From contig JAGGZP010000038.1 of NCBI GenBank assembly GCA_021161965.1, forward strand, positions 1-5,341: 5,341 nucleotides of DNA, in the 5' to 3' direction. This document shows, piece after piece, positions 1 to 5,273 of the stretch. Position 1 is the stretch's first letter. Each line of letters begins with the position of its first letter. The notes under the pieces were generated by a model. It was not told where the DNA came from. It ran no database searches and saw nothing but the letters and a program-made list of their open reading frames with translations. A program made the translations under genes and the position numbers. The DNA is from a bacterium (lineage in GTDB: Bacteria > Patescibacteriota > Patescibacteriia > UBA2591 > JAGGZP01).

Positions 1-6
1 CCCCTC

Positions 7-31
7 TCATGGCTCTTTTAAAGAGCCATGA
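7..31 (+). terminator. Hairpin, probable terminator of an upstream transcript
   Basis: A near-perfect inverted repeat pairs 7-17 with 21-31 (arm core CATGGCTCTT) around a 3-nt loop, in DNA that is otherwise almost all A/T. On the + strand it is followed by a T-rich tract that begins only after several A/T bases, so it is a less than ideal intrinsic terminator. No T-run follows on the - strand. The best reading is the 3' end of a gene lying left of the window, insulating the ruvB promoter. The hairpin is certain as sequence; termination is inferred. Confidence 0.55.
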
Positions 32-80
32 AATAATTTAATTTTATTTTAAAATAATAAATAATTTTGTCAAATTGCTC

Positions 81-108
81 TTGTCTATTTTTAAAAAAGC
101 GTTAAAAT
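81..108 (+). promoter_or_regulatory. ruvB promoter, likely leaderless
   Basis: A -35 box TTGTCT (81-86) and a -10 box TAAAAT (103-108) are separated by 16 bp. The predicted transcription start, about 7 nt after the -10 box, falls at about 115, only 2 nt before the ATG at 117, so the mRNA would have essentially no leader. There is no Shine-Dalgarno sequence before the ATG. The six bases CTCTTG at 78-83, overlapping the -35 box, recur at the cvpA and lysS promoters. Confidence 0.55.
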
Positions 109-116
109 ATTTGTAT

Positions 117-1127
117 ATGGAATTTAAAAATCATAGTATAGTTTCTCGCGAGGAGTCAAAGGAAGATTTACGCCTCGACCAGACTCTTCGACCACGTTCG
201 CTTAAAGAATTTATCGGCCAAAATAATGTTAAAGAAAATCTGAAAATTTTTATTAAAGCAGCAAAACAAAGAAAAGAGGCAATTGAACATGTTCTTCTTC
301 ATGGCGGACCAGGTTTAGGAAAAACAACATTGGCAAATATTATTGCTCATGAAATGGGGGTAAATATTAAGGTAACATCAGGCCCAGCATTGGAAAGAGC
401 CGGTGATTTAGCGGCGATTTTAACAAGCTTAGAAAATGGCGACATTTTATTTATTGACGAGATTCATCGACTTAATCGGTCAATTGAAGAAATTCTTTAT
501 CCGGCAATGGAAGATTTTGGTATTGATCTTATTTTAGGCAAAGGACCATCGGCAAAAACAATGCGTCTTGACCTACCTATTTTTACTTTGATTGGAGCAA
601 CAACGAAACCAAATCTTATTTCATCTCCTTTAAGAGATCGTTTCGGTATTGTTTTTCAGTTAAATTTTTATAAATTGCCCGATATCGAAAATATTATAAA
701 AAGGTCAGCGGAGATTCTGGGCATAAAAATTACAAAAAAAGCAGTAAAGATAATTGCTAAAAGTTCGCGTTTTACTCCACGAATAGCAAACCGTCTTCTA
801 AAAAGAGTACGTGATTTTGCTCAGGTTCGAGGGGAAGATGTTATTAATGGGATAATAGCACAAAAAGCGTTAGATTTACTTGGCATAGATGAACTTGGTC
901 TCAACGAAATGGATAGGAAAATTTTAAGAGCAATTATTGAAAAGTTTAGAGGAGGTCCGGTCGGTTTGAAATCTATTGCTCTTGCTGTAGGCGAAAATGT
1001 TGAAACAATAGAAGAAATTTTTGAACCTTATTTGATTCAAATTGGCTTTTTAAATCGTACATCGCGAGGAAGGGTTGCTACTGATTTTGCTTATAAACAT
1101 TTAAAAATAAAGAGAGGATTAATTTAA
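117..1127 (+). CDS. ruvB: Holliday junction branch migration ATPase RuvB
   Basis: RuvB is the AAA+ motor that loads as hexameric rings on either side of a RuvA-bound Holliday junction and drives branch migration in recombinational repair. The 336-residue product has the full family layout: Walker A GGPGLGKTT at residues 63-71 (Lys69), Walker B with Asp114-Glu115, sensor 1 around IGATT (159-163), the arginine finger in SPLRDRFG (Arg173), sensor 2 TPRIANR (220-226), and a C-terminal winged helix with GGPVGL and RTSRGR motifs. The frame is open to a TTG at 75, but that codon lies upstream of the promoter boxes and adds 14 non-conserved residues, so ATG 117 is preferred. The sensor 1 loop reads TTKPNLIS where RuvB usually has a TTRAG-like sequence. 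ruvA is not adjacent, at least downstream. Identity is very secure; the start is likely. Confidence 0.96.
   Translation: MEFKNHSIVSREESKEDLRLDQTLRPRSLKEFIGQNNVKENLKIFIKAAKQRKEAIEHVLLHGGPGLGKTTLANIIAHEMGVNIKVTSGPALERAGDLAAILTSLENGDILFIDEIHRLNRSIEEILYPAMEDFGIDLILGKGPSAKTMRLDLPIFTLIGATTKPNLISSPLRDRFGIVFQLNFYKLPDIENIIKRSAEILGIKITKKAVKIIAKSSRFTPRIANRLLKRVRDFAQVRGEDVINGIIAQKALDLLGIDELGLNEMDRKILRAIIEKFRGGPVGLKSIALAVGENVETIEEIFEPYLIQIGFLNRTSRGRVATDFAYKHLKIKRGLI
1112..1118 (+). promoter_or_regulatory. Shine-Dalgarno site for ctpA
   Basis: GAGAGGA lies inside the last codons of ruvB, 10 nt before the ATG at 1129. It is the only convincing ribosome binding site upstream of any gene in the window. This fits ctpA being translated from a ruvB-ctpA mRNA rather than from its own promoter. 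Confidence 0.6.
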
Positions 1128-1128
1128 T

Positions 1129-2304
1129 ATGAACAAAAGAATAAAAATTTATTTTGCAATTGGAATAATTATCTCCTTAGTAGTTGGATTTTCTATTAGT
1201 CATTTATTTGATTTTTTATCTTTTAGTAGATCAATTAACTATTTTTCTAAACCACCAATTGATTATAATTTGTTTTGGCAAGTTTGGCATCTAGCTAAAA
1301 GTCGTTTTGTTAAGCAACCTGTTCCGAATAGAGATTTATTTTATGGTTCTTTAAAAGGGATGATTTCTGGATTAAACGATCCCTATTCTGTATTTTTTAA
1401 TCCGGAAGAATCTAAGAAATTTAGATCAGAGATAAAAGGAACTTTTGAGGGTGTTGGTATTGAAATTGGCATTAAAAAAAATCGTTTAATAGTTATTGCT
1501 CCGCTGTCAGATACACCAGCTGAAAGAGCAGGTATAAGATCTGGAGATTGGATTAAGGCAATTAATAATATTGATACCAGTTCTTTAACATTAGACCAGG
1601 CGGCAAGTTTAATTCGAGGTAAAAAAGGGACAGTTGTTACCTTAAAAATTTTAAGAAAAGGGTGGGAAGAGGCAAGAGATTTTAAAATTGTTCGGGCAAA
1701 AATAAAAATACAGAGTGTAAAATGGGAAATAAAAAAAGGAAATATTGCCTACATCAAACTTTCTTATTTTAATGATTCTACAGACAGAGATTTTTTAGCC
1801 GCAGTTAATAAAATTTTAGCAAAGAATCCCCGCGGAATAATTCTTGATTTGCGAGATAACCCTGGCGGCTATTTAAAAACAGCAGTTGATATCGCTGGTT
1901 TTTGGGTTGGAGAAAAGATAGTTGTTTTTTCTAAAGATGCCAAAGGTAATATGGAAGAGTATCGTGGAGGAAACCATAATGAACTTGGTAACTTTAAGAC
2001 GATAGTTTTAATTAATCATGGTTCTGCTTCAGCAGCAGAAATTGTTGCTGGCGCATTACAAGACTACAAAAAGGCGGTTTTAGTTGGTGAAAAAACTTTT
2101 GGTAAAGGTTCAGTTCAGGAATTAATTAATCTGCGTGATGGTTCAGCAATTAAAATTACAACTGCTTACTGGCTAACCCCAAAAAAGCGAATGATAAATG
2201 AAGTTGGTATAACACCAGATAAAAAAATAGAAATGACCGAGAGTGATTACGAAAATAATCGCGATCCTCAATTAGCTGAGGCATTGCGACTTTTAAATGA
2301 ATAA
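1129..2304 (+). CDS. ctpA: Carboxy-terminal processing peptidase, S41 family (CtpA-like)
   Basis: This is a membrane-anchored serine protease of the CtpA/Prc family, which cleaves extracytoplasmic proteins near their C termini; the substrate here is unknown. The 391-residue protein starts with a short basic N terminus and one hydrophobic segment (about 8-27), an uncleaved anchor or signal peptide. A PDZ domain follows (about 103-180, with the GTFEGVGIEIG entry strand and the ERAGIRSGD turn), then the S41 catalytic domain. Catalytic residues are inferred by the spacing known in E. coli Prc: Ser301 in GSASAAE, Lys326 in FGKGSVQ, and Gln330. The LDLRDNPGG motif (239-247) is also intact. There is no extra C-terminal domain. 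The start is fixed by the Shine-Dalgarno site at 1112-1118 and the 1-nt gap to the ruvB stop, suggesting co-transcription with ruvB. The family is secure; the symbol follows general usage. Confidence 0.94.
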   Translation: MNKRIKIYFAIGIIISLVVGFSISHLFDFLSFSRSINYFSKPPIDYNLFWQVWHLAKSRFVKQPVPNRDLFYGSLKGMISGLNDPYSVFFNPEESKKFRSEIKGTFEGVGIEIGIKKNRLIVIAPLSDTPAERAGIRSGDWIKAINNIDTSSLTLDQAASLIRGKKGTVVTLKILRKGWEEARDFKIVRAKIKIQSVKWEIKKGNIAYIKLSYFNDSTDRDFLAAVNKILAKNPRGIILDLRDNPGGYLKTAVDIAGFWVGEKIVVFSKDAKGNMEEYRGGNHNELGNFKTIVLINHGSASAAEIVAGALQDYKKAVLVGEKTFGKGSVQELINLRDGSAIKITTAYWLTPKKRMINEVGITPDKKIEMTESDYENNRDPQLAEALRLLNE

Positions 2305-2307
2305 CTC

Positions 2308-2335
2308 TTGCTAAATTTTTTAAAAAGTTTAATAT
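2308..2335 (+). promoter_or_regulatory. cvpA promoter, likely leaderless
   Basis: TTGCTA (2308-2313) and TAATAT (2330-2335) are separated by 16 bp, and the -10 box ends 9 nt before the ATG at 2345. An overlapping TATAAA (2333-2338) would place the start even closer to the ATG. CTCTTG (2305-2310) begins on the base after the ctpA stop. The A/T pattern between the boxes (T-run then A-run) resembles the ruvB promoter. No Shine-Dalgarno sequence precedes the ATG. The boxes are weak singly; the match to the other two promoters raises confidence. Confidence 0.42.
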
Positions 2336-2344
2336 AAACAATAT

Positions 2345-2857
2345 ATGACTTTTTTTGACCTCATTTTGTTATTAATCTTATTTGGCTTTATTTGGTTTGA
2401 TTTTTGGTATGGTTTAGTTTACGCAATTGGAGGAATTATCGGTTTAATTTTTGGCACACTTTTAGCTACTCGTTGGTACGCTTTTTTAGCAAATAAACTA
2501 CTTTTTTTGTTTGGGGAAAATGAAAATTTAGCAAAGATAGTATGTTTTATTGTTTTGTTTTTAATTATTTGGCGTTTAATCGCTTGGTTTTTTACACTTT
2601 TAAATCGCTTCTTCAATTTTTTGACCTTTATTCCTTTTTTAAAGTCAATAAACCGCTTAGCTGGTGCGGTTTTAGGATTTTTTGAGGGAGCGTTAATTTT
2701 AGGCTTGGTTTTGTTTTTTTTAACAAAATTTCCCTTAGGCGGATTAAGTGGGACAATAAGTTCTTCGGCAGTAGCGCAATTTTTAATTACTATTGCCAAA
2801 ATTCTTTGGCCTTTGCTTCCTACTGGATTAAAACATATTAAAGGATTAATTACCTAA
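2345..2857 (+). CDS. CvpA-family integral membrane protein
   Basis: A very hydrophobic 170-residue protein with about four membrane segments (roughly 3-19, 23-41, 63-86 and 106-127) and a final hydrophobic stretch near 142-157. The segment NRLAGAVLGFFEGALILG (103-120) matches the conserved small-residue helix of the CvpA/colicin V production family (usual form: Asn-Arg-x-x-Gly-x-x-x-Gly-x-x-x-Gly), and the length is normal. E. coli CvpA was named for its need in colicin V production, but family members are widespread in bacteria without colicins and the molecular function is unclear; a role in envelope upkeep is only a possibility. It lies 40 nt after ctpA, whose product is also at the membrane, but appears to have its own promoter. 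There is no Shine-Dalgarno sequence. Family assignment is good; function is not known. Confidence 0.82.
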   Translation: MTFFDLILLLILFGFIWFDFWYGLVYAIGGIIGLIFGTLLATRWYAFLANKLLFLFGENENLAKIVCFIVLFLIIWRLIAWFFTLLNRFFNFLTFIPFLKSINRLAGAVLGFFEGALILGLVLFFLTKFPLGGLSGTISSSAVAQFLITIAKILWPLLPTGLKHIKGLIT

Positions 2858-2858
2858 G

Positions 2859-2867
2859 TTATCCACA
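2859..2867 (+). promoter_or_regulatory. DnaA-box match upstream of greA
   Basis: TTATCCACA is an exact match to the bacterial DnaA-box consensus TTATNCACA. It lies 1 nt after the cvpA stop and 8 nt before the -35 box of the greA promoter. It is single: no second clear copy was seen nearby, so this does not look like an origin. It could be a DnaA regulatory site on greA or a chance match. Confidence 0.35.
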
Positions 2868-2875
2868 AGCCTTGA

Positions 2876-2903
2876 TTGACAAATTTTCATTATTTTTTAT
2901 AAT
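2876..2903 (+). promoter_or_regulatory. greA promoter, near-consensus sigma-70 type
   Basis: A perfect TTGACA (2876-2881) and a perfect TATAAT (2898-2903) are separated by 16 bp, the best promoter in the window. Transcription would start near 2910, giving a leader of about 40 nt before the greA ATG at 2950. That leader has no recognizable Shine-Dalgarno sequence. A second TATAAT at 2941-2946 has no good -35 partner. Confidence 0.75.
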
Positions 2904-2949
2904 TTAAACAGATCATAATTATTTGGTCTTTTTTAGTTAATATAATTTT

Positions 2950-3405
2950 ATGCAAGAGTATTTTACTACAAAAAAGGGTTTTCAAAAAATTAAAGAAGAA
3001 CTTGAATATCTAAAAAATGTAAAGAGGAAAGAAATTGCCCAACGGATTGCTGACGCTAAAGAGCTTGGCGATCTCTCAGAAAATGCTGAGTATAGCGCGG
3101 CAAAGGAAGAGCAAGGTTTAGTTGAGGCGAGAATAAATGAACTTGAAAATCTGCTTCGAGGCGCTGTTGTTATTGAAAAAAAAGTAAAGGGTATTATTCA
3201 GGTTGGTTCAAAGGTTGAATTGTGTTCAAATGGTAAAAAATATATTTACACACTTGTTGGCGCACAAGAAACAGACCCATCAAAAAATAAAATATCTTAT
3301 GAATCACCGTTGGGTAAAAGTTTATTGGGAAAGAAAGAAGGTGATTTAGTTGAAGTTGTGACACCAAAAGGAAAAATAAAATTTAGAATCACAAATATAG
3401 AATAA
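2950..3405 (+). CDS. greA: Transcription elongation factor GreA
   Basis: GreA enters the secondary channel of backtracked RNA polymerase and stimulates cleavage of the extruded RNA 3' end so elongation can resume. The 151-residue protein has the usual two parts. An N-terminal antiparallel coiled coil (about 8-72) carries a tip motif GDLSENAEY (40-48), whose Asp41 and Glu44 match the acidic residues that position the catalytic metal. A C-terminal FKBP-like domain (about 80-151) contains ETDPSKNKISYESPLGKSLLGKKEGD (107-132), split here only by description, typical of GreA rather than GreB. It is slightly shorter than the E. coli protein of 158 residues. ATG 2950 begins at the expected family start. 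It has its own strong promoter, so it need not depend on cvpA readthrough. Secure assignment. Confidence 0.96.
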   Translation: MQEYFTTKKGFQKIKEELEYLKNVKRKEIAQRIADAKELGDLSENAEYSAAKEEQGLVEARINELENLLRGAVVIEKKVKGIIQVGSKVELCSNGKKYIYTLVGAQETDPSKNKISYESPLGKSLLGKKEGDLVEVVTPKGKIKFRITNIE

Positions 3406-3433
3406 TTATGTCACAAAATAGATAATATCTCGT

Positions 3434-3594
3434 CTACTTTAGTAGTAAACAAGAACAATGATTAATCAAAATAGAACAAATAAATCTAAATTATTTAAAT
3501 CCATCTTTCCGAAAGGAGAGATCGGTTTTGTTCTGTTTACATAAGAAAAAATAAATTAATTGTTCAAACCAGTCTCTCCAAGGCTGGTTTTTTT
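3434..3594 (+). ncRNA. Structured RNA segment between greA and lysS, possible attenuator or 3' UTR
   Basis: Several helices can be drawn. A small hairpin pairs 3434-3437 with 3442-3445. A 12-bp helix with one G-U pairs 3469-3480 with 3527-3538 and encloses a 7- to 8-bp hairpin (3503-3510 with 3515-3522) capped by a GAAA tetraloop. An alternative 13-bp pairing with one bulged A joins 3445-3458 to 3528-3540. GGAGAGA (3515-3521) can also pair perfectly with TCTCTCC (3573-3579) inside the terminator hairpin, which would break that terminator. I recognize no known riboswitch, T-box, 6S, SRP or tmRNA consensus. No good promoter of its own is visible, so it may simply be the greA 3' UTR. In AT-rich DNA some of these pairings may be chance. 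Confidence 0.35.
3566..3594 (+). terminator. Rho-independent terminator before lysS
   Basis: A 10-bp stem pairs 3566-3575 (AAACCAGTCT) with 3581-3590 (AGGCTGGTTT), with one G-U pair and a 5-nt loop, and runs into seven T residues (3588-3594). This is a standard intrinsic terminator. It would end transcripts from greA, or from an RNA in the gap, before the lysS promoter. Confidence 0.85.
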
Positions 3595-3647
3595 GATATC
3601 TGATAAATAATTTTTCAAAAATAATCTTGCTAATCAATTGTTGTCTC

Positions 3648-3675
3648 TTGTCTTTTATTTTTTTAGATATATAAT
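3648..3675 (+). promoter_or_regulatory. lysS promoter, likely leaderless
   Basis: TTGTCT (3648-3653) and a perfect TATAAT (3670-3675) are separated by 16 bp. Only 6 nt separate the -10 box from the ATG at 3682, so transcription should start at or within 1-2 nt of the start codon. The -35 box is identical to that of ruvB, and both share the nine bases CTCTTGTCT (3645-3653 here). A second TTGTCT at 3641-3646 is too far from the -10 box (23 bp). No Shine-Dalgarno sequence is present. Confidence 0.7.
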
Positions 3676-3681
3676 AAATCT

Positions 3682-5148
3682 ATGATTCAAGAAGAACAAA
3701 ATCGAATTAAACGACTGGAAAAAATTAGAAAATTAAAAATAGATCCTTATCCTACTAATGTTTTGCGCACACATTATTGTCAGGAAGTTAAGGATAATTT
3801 TGATAAGTTGATAAATAAGAAAAATATTAGTTTGGTTGGCCGATTAAGATTGATTAGATGTCATGGGAAAATTAGTTTTGCTCAAATCGAAGATGGAACG
3901 GGAAAAATCCAAATTTGTTTTCGCCAAGATATTGTTGGCAAAGACGATTACGAAAAATTTAAAAATTTAATTGATGTTGGTGATTTTTTAGAAGTTAAAG
4001 GAGAGTTATTCAAAACAAAAAAAGGAGAGAAGACACTTTTAATTAAAGAATATGTTTTATTAACAAAAACGCTTTTGCCCTTACCAGAAAAATGGCATGG
4101 CTTGGTAGATATCGAAACGAGATTTCGGAAGAGGTATCTTGACTTAATCGCAAATCCTAAAGTTAAAAAGATATTTAAAAAAAGAAGTCTAATAATTAAA
4201 TTAATTAGAGAATTTTTTGACCAACATGGTTTTATTGAAGTAGAAACGCCGATTTTACAGCCAATTCCTGGAGGAGCAAATGCCCGACCCTTTGTTACCC
4301 ATCACAATGCTTTAGATATCGATCTTTATTTAAGAATTGCGCCAGAACTTTATTTAAAAAGATTAATTATTGGCGGTTTTGAAAAAGTGTACGAAATTGC
4401 CCGTTGTTTTCGCAATGAAGGAATTGATTTTGCTCACAATCCAGAGTTTACACAGATAGAATTTTATCAAGCTTATGCTAATTACAAAGATTTAATGAAA
4501 TTGACCGAAGAATTTATGCAGTTTATTTTGGAAAATGTAGAGAAAAAGAAGAAAATTAATTATCAAGGTAAAGAAATTGATTTTAGTGTGCCTTATCCGA
4601 GAATAACTTTTCGTGATGCCTTGATAAAATTTGCTCAAATTGATATCGAAAAAGAAAAATCAAAAGAGCAACTATTAGAGATAGGTCAAAAATATAATCT
4701 AGAAATTGACCCAAATTGGGGAAAAGGAAAAATTTTAGATGAAATTTACAAAGAATTAGTCAGGCCAAAAATTATCCAACCAACATTTTTAATTGATCAT
4801 CCAATTGAACTTTCGCCTTTAGCAAAAAGAAAAAAAGGTAATCCAAATTATGTTGAAAGATTTCAGTTAATTGTTTCAGGAATCGAGATTTGTAATGCTT
4901 TTTCCGAATTAAATGATCCCCTGGAGCAGGAAGAAAGATTCAAAGAACAGCAAAAATTAAAAGAACTTGGTGACAAAGAAGCGCAAAGTTATGATAAAGA
5001 TTTTATTGAAGCATTAAAATATGGTTTGCCACCAACAGCTGGCGAAGGAATTGGTATTGACCGTTTGGTGGCAATTTTATGCAATGTTCATAATATTAAA
5101 GAAATAATTTTGTTTCCAACAATGCGACCGATAAATAATAATGGATAG
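3682..5148 (+). CDS. lysS: Lysyl-tRNA synthetase, class II
   Basis: LysRS attaches lysine to tRNA-Lys in the cytoplasm. The 488-residue protein is full length for a bacterial class II enzyme. An N-terminal OB-fold anticodon-binding domain covers about 48-130 (VGRLRLIRCHGKISFAQIED region). The catalytic domain follows, with motif 1 around GFIEVETPILQ (183-193), motif 2 FRNEG (243-247, Arg244) leading to HNPEFTQIEFYQAY (252-265), and motif 3 GEGIGIDRL (454-462, Arg461). The lysine-specific segments RIAPELYLKRL (218-228) and EICNAFSELNDP (402-413) are intact. The OB-fold rules out the shortened paralog EpmA. ATG 3682 is supported by the promoter placed 6 nt upstream and by a normal N-terminal length. 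It follows a terminator, so it is probably an independent unit with a leaderless mRNA. Secure assignment. Confidence 0.97.
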   Translation: MIQEEQNRIKRLEKIRKLKIDPYPTNVLRTHYCQEVKDNFDKLINKKNISLVGRLRLIRCHGKISFAQIEDGTGKIQICFRQDIVGKDDYEKFKNLIDVGDFLEVKGELFKTKKGEKTLLIKEYVLLTKTLLPLPEKWHGLVDIETRFRKRYLDLIANPKVKKIFKKRSLIIKLIREFFDQHGFIEVETPILQPIPGGANARPFVTHHNALDIDLYLRIAPELYLKRLIIGGFEKVYEIARCFRNEGIDFAHNPEFTQIEFYQAYANYKDLMKLTEEFMQFILENVEKKKKINYQGKEIDFSVPYPRITFRDALIKFAQIDIEKEKSKEQLLEIGQKYNLEIDPNWGKGKILDEIYKELVRPKIIQPTFLIDHPIELSPLAKRKKGNPNYVERFQLIVSGIEICNAFSELNDPLEQEERFKEQQKLKELGDKEAQSYDKDFIEALKYGLPPTAGEGIGIDRLVAILCNVHNIKEIILFPTMRPINNNG

Positions 5149-5152
5149 CTAG

Positions 5153-5218
5153 AATTCCTAATTAACCTAATTTCTAATTAAATTCCAAATTCCAAGACAC
5201 AAAATACAAACAAATTCC
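5153..5218. repeat. Short direct repeats CTAATT and AATTCC downstream of lysS
   Basis: Three CTAATT copies (5158-5163, 5167-5172, 5174-5179) are followed by a series of AATTCC copies (5153-5158, 5181-5186, 5188-5193, 5213-5218). The + strand is almost without G from about 5153 to 5236, unlike the coding DNA. There is no open frame of note on either strand. It looks like noncoding low-complexity or degenerate repeat DNA. A dispersed repeat family is possible but cannot be shown from one copy. Confidence 0.5.
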
Positions 5219-5273
5219 AAAAATCTAAAAATTTTCAAGTTTGAAAAACGCAGAAAATTTTTCTAGATTTTTG
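5218..5273. repeat. Long imperfect inverted repeat downstream of lysS
   Basis: The left arm 5218-5236 (CAAAAATCTA then AAAATTTTC) is the reverse complement of the right arm 5253-5273 except for a 2-nt insertion, with a 16-nt spacer. A smaller nested hairpin pairs TTTTCAA (5232-5238) with TTGAAAA (5241-5247). Each 3' arm contains T-runs on its own strand, so it may act as a weak bidirectional terminator for lysS, or be the palindromic part of a repeat element. A C-rich patch (ACCCCGCACC, 5277-5286) follows. The rest to the window end shows no gene. Confidence 0.6.

Noticed and set aside
44..57. Perfect AT palindrome TTATTTTAAAATAA as an operator
   Set aside because: Such palindromes arise readily in DNA of this composition, and no second copy or partner regulator is visible.
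2311..2330. Terminator between ctpA and cvpA
   Set aside because: The T-run/A-run segment can form only a weak A/T stem with no G-C pairs to stabilize it and is better explained as a promoter spacer.
2156..2341. Minus-strand open frame of 61 codons across the ctpA end
   Set aside because: It overlaps the conserved C-terminal part of ctpA, has no family resemblance, and no promoter or ribosome site; a shadow of AT-rich coding DNA.
2419..2799. Minus-strand open frame of 126 codons antisense to cvpA
   Set aside because: Its lysine-rich, low-complexity product is what the complement of phenylalanine/leucine-rich membrane codons gives. The + strand frame has a recognizable family motif.
3497..3528. 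Possible SRP (4.5S) RNA apical hairpin: TCC-GAAA-GGA
   Set aside because: The GNRA-capped TCC/GGA helix recalls SRP domain IV, but the required CAGG and AGCAG internal-loop sequences are absent.
3406..3594. T-box or lysine riboswitch controlling lysS
   Set aside because: There is no T-box AGGGTGGNACCGCG-like sequence, no stem I specifier layout and no lysine riboswitch core; the gap is also short for either.
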